Shown: positions 35,661-43,673 of the stretch, one piece after another
How positions within the stretch are numbered: the stretch's first letter is position 1
How the letters are laid out: each line of letters opens with the position of its first letter
Source of the DNA: Mangrovicoccus sp. HB161399
GTDB lineage: Bacteria > Pseudomonadota > Alphaproteobacteria > Rhodobacterales > Rhodobacteraceae
NCBI RefSeq assembly: GCF_013184745.1
Contig: NZ_JAATVU010000016.1
Coordinates: 54,551-118,550, forward strand
Length of the DNA: 64,000 bases
Reading direction: 5' to 3'
The notes under the pieces: model-generated
What the model was told of the DNA's origin: nothing
What the model saw: the letters and a program-made list of their open reading frames with translations, nothing else
Database searches by the model: none
Made by a program: the position numbers and the translations under genes

Positions 35661-36880
35661 TGGGAGCCAAGATGTTTGCCGCGCTGCGCCACCGCAACTA
35701 CCGGCTCTTCTGGATCGGGACGGTCGTCTCCAACAGCGGCGACTGGATGGACCAGATCGCGCTTAACTGGCTGGTGGTCTCGCTGACCGGCAGTCCATTC
35801 CATCTTGCGCTGCTGAACCTGTGCCGTGCCTTGCCGATCCTTGCCTTCACGCTTGTGGGCGGGGCGGTCGCCGATCGCGCCGAGCGGCGGCGGATGCTGA
35901 TGGCGACACAGGGCTGCGCAATGCTGCTCGCCGTGCTGCTGGCTTGCCTGGCCTTTGCCGGAAGCCCGCCGGTCTGGACGGTGATGCTTCTGGCGGCGGC
36001 GCGCGGAACGGTGGTGGCCTTCAACCTGCCGGCCCGGCATTCACTGGTGCCCGAACTCGTGCCTGCCGGGGACTTGCCCAACGCTGTCGCGCTGAATTCC
36101 ATGACCGTGAACATGACCAAGGTCGCCGGTCCTGCCCTGGCGGGGATAGTCATTGCCATCTTGGGGCTTCCCGCCTGCTTCGCGCTCAATGCGCTGAGCT
36201 TCACCGTGGTTCTTGCCACACTGGCGCGGATGCAGCTGCCCGGGACGGGCCTGCGCGCTGTCCGGCAAGAAAGCATGGCCCGATCGATCCGCGAAGGGCT
36301 TGCCTTCACCGCGGGCGACAAGCGGCTGCTCCTGCTGCTGGCGGCCGCGCTGGTGCCGACTTTCTTCGGGCAGCCATACATGGCGCTCCTGACACTTTTC
36401 GCGCATGACGTCTACCGCATCGGTCCCGACGGTCTGGGCCTTCTCAGCGCCTGCGCCGGGGCAGGATCGGCTGCAGGCGGCGCCCTTCTGGCCGCCCGCC
36501 CGGTCTGGGCCTCCTCGCAGCGTGCGATGCTCGCCTTCATGGTGCTGCTCGGACTTTTCCTGCTGCTTTTCGCCGTCGCGCAGGATCTTGCGGCCGCCGT
36601 TCCTCTGCTTTTCTGCGCAGGGGCGATGCTCGTCGCCTGCAATGCCTCCGTCATGACGCTTCTCCAGATTTCGGTGCCCGGACACATGCGGGGCCGGGTT
36701 CTGTCGGTCATGCTGCTCAACCGGGGGCTTTCGCAAGTGGGAGTGGCAGCTCTGGCGGCCTTGGCGGGTCTCGCCGGTGTGCAGGCCGCGGTTGCCTGCG
36801 CGGGGCTGGCCATTGCGATGCTGGGCGGCGCATTCCTTGCCGCCAGTCCCCTGGGCCGCAGGCAGCAGGCGGCGGGCTAG
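35660..36880 (+). CDS. MFS transporter (DHA3-like)
   Basis: A 406-residue, 12-helix MFS protein of the DHA3/enterobactin-exporter-like group: LRHRNYRLFWIGTVVSNSGD at the start, VGGAVADRAERRRMLM (motif A) and AARGTVVAFNLPARHSLVPE. The start overlaps the GntR stop (GTGATG; ATG at 35660 or GTG at 35657). It is the last gene of the ABC/GntR operon and its end overlaps a convergent GntR gene by 4 bases. It may export a product or toxic intermediate. Confidence 0.88.
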   Translation: MGAKMFAALRHRNYRLFWIGTVVSNSGDWMDQIALNWLVVSLTGSPFHLALLNLCRALPILAFTLVGGAVADRAERRRMLMATQGCAMLLAVLLACLAFAGSPPVWTVMLLAAARGTVVAFNLPARHSLVPELVPAGDLPNAVALNSMTVNMTKVAGPALAGIVIAILGLPACFALNALSFTVVLATLARMQLPGTGLRAVRQESMARSIREGLAFTAGDKRLLLLLAAALVPTFFGQPYMALLTLFAHDVYRIGPDGLGLLSACAGAGSAAGGALLAARPVWASSQRAMLAFMVLLGLFLLLFAVAQDLAAAVPLLFCAGAMLVACNASVMTLLQISVPGHMRGRVLSVMLLNRGLSQVGVAALAALAGLAGVQAAVACAGLAIAMLGGAFLAASPLGRRQQAAG

Positions 36881-37557
36881 CCGAACTTCCCGTAGCCGCG
36901 CTCGAGGATGGAGGGTGCGGTGGCGATCGAGCGCATGGTTTCGCGCACATTGGCGACATGCGCTTCCACCGCGGCCCCGGCCGCAGCGGCATCGCGCCGG
37001 GCGAATGCACTGACCAGCGCTTCCCAATAAGGCAGGGTGGCCTGGGGCCGTCCGGGCCGGTAGGTCAGCCGGTAGGTGTGCCCCGCCATCTGGTCGCGCA
37101 GCCTGGAAATGATGCCGCGGGCCACCGGCTGGTCTGCGGCATCCAGGTATATCTCGCGGATCTGGTTGGTCGCGGCCGCAAAGCCCTGGATGTCATTGCT
37201 GCGTGCCAGCTCCCCGAGCCGTTCCAGCAGCGCCCGCATTTCCGCGATCTGGGCGTCGCTCAGGCGTTCCGTCGCGCGCTGCACGCAGAGCCGTTCGACC
37301 ACGAGCCGCGCTTCTGCCATGTGCAGCGCCTCGTCCAGCCCGACGACCCTGACCCGGGCGCCTCGGTTCGCGACGCGTTCCACCAGCCCCTCCTTGGCCA
37401 GATCCATCAGGGCTGCGCGCACCGTCGCCCTGCTGGTGCCGAGCAGTTCGGAAAGTTCGCCTTCCACGAGCCGCTGGCCGGGGATCAGGCGGCTTGCGCG
37501 GATTTCCCCGCGGATTGCTTCAACGACATCGGCCTGCGACATGGTCTTGGTGGTCAT
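36877..37557 (-). CDS. GntR-family regulator 2 (FadR/FCD type)
   Basis: A 226-residue regulator with winged HTH (about 10-80; LIPGQRLVEGELSELLG and SRATVRAALMDLAKEG) and FCD domain. I start at the ATG at 37557. The operator-like AATATT dyad at 37611-37630 lies about 55 bp upstream, so it is probably autoregulated. It is a paralog of regulators 1 and 3. Confidence 0.88.
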   Translation of the reverse strand: MTTKTMSQADVVEAIRGEIRASRLIPGQRLVEGELSELLGTSRATVRAALMDLAKEGLVERVANRGARVRVVGLDEALHMAEARLVVERLCVQRATERLSDAQIAEMRALLERLGELARSNDIQGFAAATNQIREIYLDAADQPVARGIISRLRDQMAGHTYRLTYRPGRPQATLPYWEALVSAFARRDAAAAGAAVEAHVANVRETMRSIATAPSILERGYGKFG

Positions 37558-37610
37558 ATGCACTTCCTGGTCCGGCAATTCTGCGGGCAACTGTGCGCAC
37601 TATAAACCAA

Positions 37611-37630
37611 AATATTTCGTCAACAATATT
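37611..37630. promoter_or_regulatory. GntR-type operator upstream of regulator 2
   Basis: AATATT-N8-AATATT with the internal decamer GTCAACAATA identical to half of the site at 33097-33110. On the minus strand TTGTTG and TATAGT are spaced 16 bp, a plausible promoter overlapped by this site. Confidence 0.5.
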
Positions 37631-37792
37631 GAAGGCGATCTCCGGGGCCAATGGGGAGGCTTGAGAGGCGGCGGATGCGGCGGATTTTGTCCAGCCGGCC
37701 TGCGCTTTTGTGATGCTGACTTTGAGAACCGGTTCCGGCCCGGCATCCTCGTTCCAAGCAAGCCCGCAAGGGTTCCAGACGGGAGCGACACC

Positions 37793-38170
37793 ATGAGCTA
37801 CGATGCCGATGCGATCAGCCGACTGCAGGCGCAGGAGCGCTACGAAACGCGACTGGCCGACCAGAAGGGAATAGTGAAAGATCTCGAGCGCGACAACGTA
37901 ATCGTGCATGTGGGCAACCCGATCGGTTCCGTGACCGGTTGGGTGGGCACGATTTTCTGGCAGGTCTGGGTGGACCCGGCAGATGCGGCGGGCACGGTCC
38001 ACGCCCGGATCGGCGAGGCGGAGCCCGAGACGTGGCAGATGGAAGCAGGCGGCGGGATTCCGGCTCTGCTCGACATGGCCAAGGACAGGGTGCTGGAGCA
38101 GGCCCATGCGGCGCGCGAGGCAAGGCTTGCCGCCGCAAGGAAAGACCTCGCGGCGCTGTCCGCAACCTGA
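37793..38170 (+). CDS. Small hypothetical protein with N-terminal coiled region
   Basis: A 125-residue soluble protein that I do not recognise. It has charged helical ends (SRLQAQERYETRLADQK; AHAAREARLAAARKDLAAL) and a central beta-like part with GWVGTIFWQVWVD. No signal peptide, membrane segment or metal motif. It stands between GntR 2 and a convergent lactonase gene. Codon use looks normal for the window; the ribosome site (GGGAGCGACACC) is weak. Confidence 0.55.
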   Translation: MSYDADAISRLQAQERYETRLADQKGIVKDLERDNVIVHVGNPIGSVTGWVGTIFWQVWVDPADAAGTVHARIGEAEPETWQMEAGGGIPALLDMAKDRVLEQAHAAREARLAAARKDLAALSAT

Positions 38171-38204
38171 AGGACGTTCCGGCGCAGCCCATCCCGGCTG
38201 CGCC

Positions 38205-39356
38205 TCACGCCGCCACGATGCAGCCAGGCGCGGGCAGCGAGATGCTCGACGCGCGGCGCAAAGGCATTCCGTTCGGGCCGAGCTCGAAGACGGCCAGTTC
38301 CCTGCTCTGCACGGCGGCCACGCAAAGGCTGTTCCCCACCACCAACAATCCGCGCGGATTGCGTACGCCAAGTGGAAACAGGCCGCGGGGAGCGAGCGTG
38401 CCGTCATCGGCCACCGCGTGGACGGCCAAGGCTTCCGGCCCGCGGATCAGCGTATAGAGCACGCGTCCTTCCTGCGCAAAGGCGATGTCGGAGCACATCG
38501 GCCGCGCATCATGTCCGGCAAGGCCGGACAGGTCCTGTTCGAACGCCAAGTCCGCCAGGCCGTCCGGGTCGAGCGCATAGGCCTGCAGAAGCGGCGCGGT
38601 TTCGAAATCCACCATGAAGAGCGGCAGCCGGGGATGGAATGCCGCGTAGCGCGGGGAACTGCCGGGCGGGGCGGCAATCTCCTGCCGCTGCGCGATCCGG
38701 CCGTCCTCGATCGCGAGGATGCGGATCCGGTCGGCGCCCTTGTCGCAGACGACGTAGAAGTCACGTCCGGGGGCCCGTTTCACGCAATGCAGCTGTGGGT
38801 GGCTCTGCGCGGGCAGGGCTCCGCTGCCCTCGAAGGAACAGATGTCCCGCGGCGGGCCTATGCTGCCATCCGCCTCCAGCGGGAAAGTGACGATGGCGGC
38901 TTCGTCGTGGACCAGCTTGATCCGCCAGCCATCCGGCCCCCGCGCCGTCCGCGTCACAGGCGTGTGCCCGGTGTGATGGGCAACGGCCAGATGCCGGCCG
39001 GTGCTGTCCAGGGACGCATAGCAGGGCAGGGCTCCGTAGGAGGGCACGCGGCAGATCTCGTCCAGCGCGCCGGTGCCGGGATCGATCCGGAAGGCAGCGA
39101 CCATGCCCCCGCCGCCCAGATGCCGACCTGGCAGGGTCAGCGCCTCGTGCAGGGCATAGAGCACGCCCCGGACCGGATCATGGCAGAGAAAGCCGATGCT
39201 GAGTTCCGGGGCGACCGTGCCGAGATAGCGGAGCGCTCCGCCCGGACCGCCCCGCTCCAGGACCGAGATGCCGTAGGCCGGCTCGGGATCCGGCGTCCAG
39301 GAGGACGGACCCTTGCGGCGGTTGCCGACAAAGAGGAAGCGCGGATCACCCGGCAT
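38205..39356 (-). CDS. Beta-propeller lactonase 2
   Basis: A 383-residue lactonase-family beta-propeller protein, distant paralog of the one at 31.8 kb. Blade repeats such as YASLDSTGRHLAVAHHTG, SPRYAAFHPRLPLFMVDF and GVRNPRGLLVVGNSL are visible. No signal peptide. The ATG at 39356 overlaps the end of the upstream FadJ-like gene by 11 bases, so it is the third gene of a hydratase/FadJ/lactonase operon. Confidence 0.8.
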   Translation of the reverse strand: MPGDPRFLFVGNRRKGPSSWTPDPEPAYGISVLERGGPGGALRYLGTVAPELSIGFLCHDPVRGVLYALHEALTLPGRHLGGGGMVAAFRIDPGTGALDEICRVPSYGALPCYASLDSTGRHLAVAHHTGHTPVTRTARGPDGWRIKLVHDEAAIVTFPLEADGSIGPPRDICSFEGSGALPAQSHPQLHCVKRAPGRDFYVVCDKGADRIRILAIEDGRIAQRQEIAAPPGSSPRYAAFHPRLPLFMVDFETAPLLQAYALDPDGLADLAFEQDLSGLAGHDARPMCSDIAFAQEGRVLYTLIRGPEALAVHAVADDGTLAPRGLFPLGVRNPRGLLVVGNSLCVAAVQSRELAVFELGPNGMPLRRASSISLPAPGCIVAA

Positions 39357-41442
39357 GGGCAGGGTCCGGCAGGCGGGTTGGCTGCCAGAGCGAGCCATCG
39401 CCCCGGGCCAGCCGCTCCAGCAGCGGCGGCACATGCCAGCTGGCTGGATCGGCTTCGGACAGTGCGGCGAGTTCGCCGGCGACCGCCGCAAGCCCCCATT
39501 CCTCGGCCAGCTTCATCGGACCGCCTCGCCAGCGGGGAAACCCGTAGCCATGGACTTCCACCAGATCTATATCCGCTGCACGGGCGGCGATGCCCTCGCC
39601 CAGGATGTCGAAGCTTTCCATCATCATGGCCAGCATCATCCGGCGCTGGACCTCTTCCGGCGGAAAGCTCCGGCGGAGAAGGCCGACCGCCTGCGAGGAT
39701 TGAACGACCAGCTCGGCCACCGCCGCCGAGGGCACGGCACGGCCATCTTCGTAGTCGTACCAGCCGGCGCCGGTCTTCCGGCCGAGCCGGCCGGCCTTCT
39801 CGACCATGAGATCGGCAATCGGAACATGCCGGGTGCCCGCCTCGTGTCCCTTCCTGCGGCGGTTCGCATGGGCAATGTCGAGACCTGACAGATCCTGGGC
39901 CGCGTATACCCCCATGGCCATGCCGAAGCCGGTAAGGGCGGCATCGATTTCCCAGGGCAGGGCACCTTCGATGAGCATGATGTCGGCCGTCTGGCGGTAA
40001 CGCTTCAGGATGCGGTTGCCGATGAACCCGTCGCATATCCCGGCTTCCACCGCGACTTTGCCCAGTCTCCTTGCCAGGGCGAAGCCCGCCGCGAGGGTCC
40101 GGGGCGAGGTCTCTGCCGTGCGGACGATTTCCAGCAGCCTCATGACATGGGCCGGCGCAAAGAAATGCAGGCCGAGGAACCGCTCCGGCGCGCGGATGTC
40201 GGCCGCGATCGTATCCGGGTCCAGATAGGATGTGTTGGTTGCCAGGATCGTGCTGTCCGGAAGCTCCGCGCTCAGCCGGGCGAAAAGCGCCCGCTTGACG
40301 GCCAGGTCCTCGAAGACCGCTTCGATTGCCAGGTCGACCGGAGGAAGCGCCGCATCCTCGCCATGAAGGAAGCTGAACAGCTCTTCCAGCCGTCGTGCGG
40401 CTTCCGCAGATTCCAGCTTGCCCCGGCGGACGGCGTCGTCGAACAGCTTCGCCACATTGTCGCGCGCGCGCGCTGCGGCTTCGGCATTATGCTCAAGAAG
40501 GGTGATCCCGATCCCGGCATTGGAGAGCGCATAGGCAATGGCAGCCCCCATGGTCCCGCCGCCTGCGACTAGCGCGGAATCGATCTGCCTTGCGGGCAGA
40601 CCGCGCAGCGCAGGCGGCATCCCGGCGGCACGCTCGGCGAAGAACATGTGGCGCAGGGCGCGTGCCTGAGGACCGGCGCGCAGGCGCAGGAAGGTCTCGC
40701 GTTCGCGCGCAAGGCCCTCCTGAAGTGGCCATTCCGCCGATCCCGCCATCAATTCGATTGCCTCCACGGGAGCGGTCTGCCCTTTCTGCCGCTTGGCCGC
40801 CGCCGCCCTCGCCGCTTCGATGGCCGCGACGTCGGGTTCCGCGGCGGGCAGGGCATCCACGGGCGGGCGCCCGTCGAGGCCGATTTCCAGAGCCGCAGCC
40901 AGCGGATCTTCGGCAAGCTGGTCCACAAGGCCCAGCTCTGCGGCCTCATCTCCCTTTACCAGCCTCCCGGAAGCAACCAGAGGCACCGCGCGGGCAAGCC
41001 CGATCAGCCGCGGCAGCCGCTGCGTGCCTCCCGAACCCGGAACAACGCCCAGGGTGACCTCGGGCAGTCCCAGAAGGGCATCCGGCGCGGCGATCCGCAC
41101 GCGGCAGGCCAGCGCAATCTCGAAGCCGCCGCCGAGCGCCGCGCCGTTGATTGCGGCAAGGGCCGGAAGTGCCGTGATCCGCTCCAGAACGTCGGGCAGA
41201 TGCGGTTCCAGCGCGGGGCCGTCGAATTCCTTCGCATCCGCTCCGGCCACGAAAGCCCGGCCCGCGCCGGTGAGGACCACGCGCTCCGCGCGTCCGGCCC
41301 CGATCTCTGCTGCCGCGAAATCGAGCGCCTCGACGAGGCCGGCCCGGACAGCCTGGCCAATGACGTTGACCGGCGGATTGTCGATCGTGACAAGCACGGC
41401 TCTGCCGCGCAGCTCGTGGCGGACGGGCTTCGCGGCGGTCAT
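39346..41442 (-). CDS. Fused enoyl-CoA hydratase / 3-hydroxyacyl-CoA dehydrogenase (FadJ-like)
   Basis: A 698-residue bifunctional enzyme. Residues about 1-190 are a crotonase domain (NGAALGGGFEIALACR, VTLGVVPGSGGTQRLP with the catalytic glutamates). Residues about 290-470 are an NAD-binding domain (VAGGGTMGAAIAYAL), followed by GLHFFAPAHVMRLLEIVR and duplicated C-terminal dehydrogenase domains. It hydrates 2-enoyl-CoA and oxidises the 3-hydroxyacyl-CoA, as in beta-oxidation. The start overlaps the stop of the upstream hydratase (ATGA). No thiolase is adjacent; the nearest is at 61-62 kb. Confidence 0.93.
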   Translation of the reverse strand: MTAAKPVRHELRGRAVLVTIDNPPVNVIGQAVRAGLVEALDFAAAEIGAGRAERVVLTGAGRAFVAGADAKEFDGPALEPHLPDVLERITALPALAAINGAALGGGFEIALACRVRIAAPDALLGLPEVTLGVVPGSGGTQRLPRLIGLARAVPLVASGRLVKGDEAAELGLVDQLAEDPLAAALEIGLDGRPPVDALPAAEPDVAAIEAARAAAAKRQKGQTAPVEAIELMAGSAEWPLQEGLARERETFLRLRAGPQARALRHMFFAERAAGMPPALRGLPARQIDSALVAGGGTMGAAIAYALSNAGIGITLLEHNAEAAARARDNVAKLFDDAVRRGKLESAEAARRLEELFSFLHGEDAALPPVDLAIEAVFEDLAVKRALFARLSAELPDSTILATNTSYLDPDTIAADIRAPERFLGLHFFAPAHVMRLLEIVRTAETSPRTLAAGFALARRLGKVAVEAGICDGFIGNRILKRYRQTADIMLIEGALPWEIDAALTGFGMAMGVYAAQDLSGLDIAHANRRRKGHEAGTRHVPIADLMVEKAGRLGRKTGAGWYDYEDGRAVPSAAVAELVVQSSQAVGLLRRSFPPEEVQRRMMLAMMMESFDILGEGIAARAADIDLVEVHGYGFPRWRGGPMKLAEEWGLAAVAGELAALSEADPASWHVPPLLERLARGDGSLWQPTRLPDPAHAG

Positions 41443-42236
41443 TTCGATTTCTCCAGGAATGCTTCGATCGCGGCCCTGTGCTCGGCCGAGGTGTAGCAGA
41501 TCGCCTGGCTGCGGCCGCCGAGCGAGAAAATCTCTTCCAGACCGGTCTCGAAGCTGCCGTTCAGGATGGTCTTGCCAAGTGCCATCGCGGTCTGCGCGCT
41601 GTCGTGAAAGCTGGCCGCCCAGTCCAGCGCCTCGGACACGCAGCTTTCCCGCGGGGCGATCCGGTCGGCGAGCCCGATCTGCTGTGCTTCCGCAGCCGCC
41701 ACCCGGCGCCCGGAATAGATCAGGTCCTTGGCTCGCGACAGCCCGACTCGGCGCGGCAGCAGGTAGAGCGAACCGCCGTCGGGGATAAGGCCGCGCAGGA
41801 GATAGCTGATGGCGAAGAAGGCGGTGTCGGCCGCCAGCACGAAATCGCAGGCCAGGGCCAGATCCGCGCCCAGTCCCACGGCGGGACCGTTGACCGCGGC
41901 GATGACCGGCTTCGGGAAATCCCGGATCGCCGAAATCGCCTCATGCGTCCGGATCTGGCGGCGCCAGCCGTTGAACCCTACCTCGCCCGGAGGTGCATCG
42001 AGCCGCGCGCGCATCGCCGCGATGTCACCGCCCGCGCAGAAGCACTTGCCCGCTCCAGTCACGACCACCGCGCGCACCGCCGGATCGGCTTCGAGATCCG
42101 CCATCACGCCGAGCAGGCGCTCGCGCAAGGCGTCGTCAATCGCGTTCCGGGTTGCAGGGCGGTTCAGAGTCACCAAGGCAGTGGCGCCGTGCATCTGGAA
42201 GATGACCTCGGGATCAGGGCTGGTTTCGCGTGTCAT
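41439..42236 (-). CDS. Enoyl-CoA hydratase/isomerase family protein
   Basis: A 265-residue crotonase-fold protein acting on CoA thioesters. Oxyanion-hole motifs are GAGKCFCAGGDIAAM and NGPAVGLGADLALACD. The position of the second catalytic glutamate has SYLLRGLIPDGGS, with Asp and Gly rather than the usual Glu pair, so the reaction could be isomerisation, hydrolysis or hydration. The ATG at 42236 follows a GGAGGCGGCC sequence. First gene of the operon; divergent from the two-HTH LysR gene, its probable regulator. Confidence 0.88.
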   Translation of the reverse strand: MTRETSPDPEVIFQMHGATALVTLNRPATRNAIDDALRERLLGVMADLEADPAVRAVVVTGAGKCFCAGGDIAAMRARLDAPPGEVGFNGWRRQIRTHEAISAIRDFPKPVIAAVNGPAVGLGADLALACDFVLAADTAFFAISYLLRGLIPDGGSLYLLPRRVGLSRAKDLIYSGRRVAAAEAQQIGLADRIAPRESCVSEALDWAASFHDSAQTAMALGKTILNGSFETGLEEIFSLGGRSQAICYTSAEHRAAIEAFLEKSK

Positions 42237-42425
42237 GGCCGCCTCCGCTGAAGGTTTCGTCGGGTGTCGGCCCTGTCTAGGCGCAAGCTTCCGCATGGCG
42301 TCAGACGAAAGGCGTGATGCAGGGCCCGGCTTTTGTGATCGCGTTCCGCGTTGCCGGTGAACCAGTTGGACATCACAGAATTCGCACGATAGCCTGCGTG
42401 CCGGCGCAATCGAAGCGGGGAAGCC

Positions 42426-43673
42426 ATGGTTCAGCCGGAAATCGCGCGGGACGACCTCGCCCTGCAGCTCCAGAACATGAGGGTATTCCTGGCGGTGTCC
42501 GAAGCCGGCAGCATTGCGCAGGCCGCCCAAGCCCTGTTCAAGGCGCCTTCGGCGGTTTCGCGGTCGGTCGTCGAGCTAGAGCGCTCGCTCGGAGTGAAAG
42601 TCTTCGAGCGCAATGCCCGCGGCATCATCCAGAACGACTATGGCGCCCTGCTTGCGCGCAGGGCCGGACGGATCGAGGCGGAACTCAGCGAAGCCGCCGC
42701 GGACTTGGCGCGGATCAGGTCGCGCAGCGCGGCGCTGTCTCCGCGCTCGATCCTGCAGCTTCTCTTCAACGGCAGGAAGCTGCAGCTTGTGGCCGTACTG
42801 GCCGAGACCCGGAAGATCTCGACCGCCGCAGCCCGGCTCGGCATCTCGCAGTCCGGGGCAAGCATGGCGCTGTCGCGGCTGGAATCCGCGCTCGGTGCAA
42901 CGCTTTTCCAGCGTGGCATGCAGGGCGTGATCGCCACCGAGGCTGCCGCTCGGCTCGCGATCCGGTCGCGACGCGTCTTTGCCGAGCTGCGCCATCTCGC
43001 GGCGGACATTTCCGCGGTGGCCGGTTCGCCTTCGGGCACCGTGGTGATCGGGATGTTGCCGCTGGGCCGGACCTACGTCTTTCCCATGGCGATCGCAGAG
43101 GCGATTTCCGGGCATCCCGGCATCCATGTCCGGACCATCGACAGCCCCTTTGCGGAGTTGATGGCCGGCCTGCGCTGCGGCGACATCGACATGATCGCGG
43201 GGGTGCCCCGTGCCGAGGAGGACCGCACCGGCATCTTGATCGAGCCGCTGTTCTCCGACGCGCTGACGGTCGTGGCCCGGCAGGGTCACCCGCTGGCGGG
43301 GCGGCGCCTGGAACTTGACGAGTTGATGGCGAGCGCCTGGGTGCTGCCCTGGCGGAATTCACCCAGCCGGACCTTGTTCGACAACGCCTTCCGTCAAGCG
43401 GGACTGCCGCCGCCGCCGCCGTGTGTGGAGTCAGCCGATCTTGCGGTCATCCGGCAGCTGCTGACGGCCAGCGACGCGCTGGCGCTCGTGTCAGCGCGGC
43501 AGATGCAGTTCGAGCTGCAGTCCGGGCTGCTGGAAGAACTGGATTGCGGCCTCCCGGAGATGAGCCGGGACGTCGGGCTCATCACCCGCGAAGGGGCCAT
43601 GTTGCCGCCGGTTGCGCAGATTCTGACCGAAGCGATCCGGCGCCAGGCAATCTTGGCCTCTGCCGGAGACTAG
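42426..43673 (+). CDS. LysR-family regulator with two tandem HTH domains
   Basis: A 415-residue regulator, about 110 residues longer than usual LysR proteins. The extra length is a second LysR-type winged HTH: the first spans about 15-72 (AGSIAQAAQALFKAPSAVSR), the second about 118-172 (RKISTAAARLGISQSGASM), each followed by the usual wing (SLGVKVFERNARG; ALGATLFQRGMQG). A normal effector-binding domain follows from about 195. It is divergent from the hydratase/FadJ/lactonase operon (189 bp) and its stop overlaps that of selB. Confidence 0.9.
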   Translation: MVQPEIARDDLALQLQNMRVFLAVSEAGSIAQAAQALFKAPSAVSRSVVELERSLGVKVFERNARGIIQNDYGALLARRAGRIEAELSEAAADLARIRSRSAALSPRSILQLLFNGRKLQLVAVLAETRKISTAAARLGISQSGASMALSRLESALGATLFQRGMQGVIATEAAARLAIRSRRVFAELRHLAADISAVAGSPSGTVVIGMLPLGRTYVFPMAIAEAISGHPGIHVRTIDSPFAELMAGLRCGDIDMIAGVPRAEEDRTGILIEPLFSDALTVVARQGHPLAGRRLELDELMASAWVLPWRNSPSRTLFDNAFRQAGLPPPPPCVESADLAVIRQLLTASDALALVSARQMQFELQSGLLEELDCGLPEMSRDVGLITREGAMLPPVAQILTEAIRRQAILASAGD

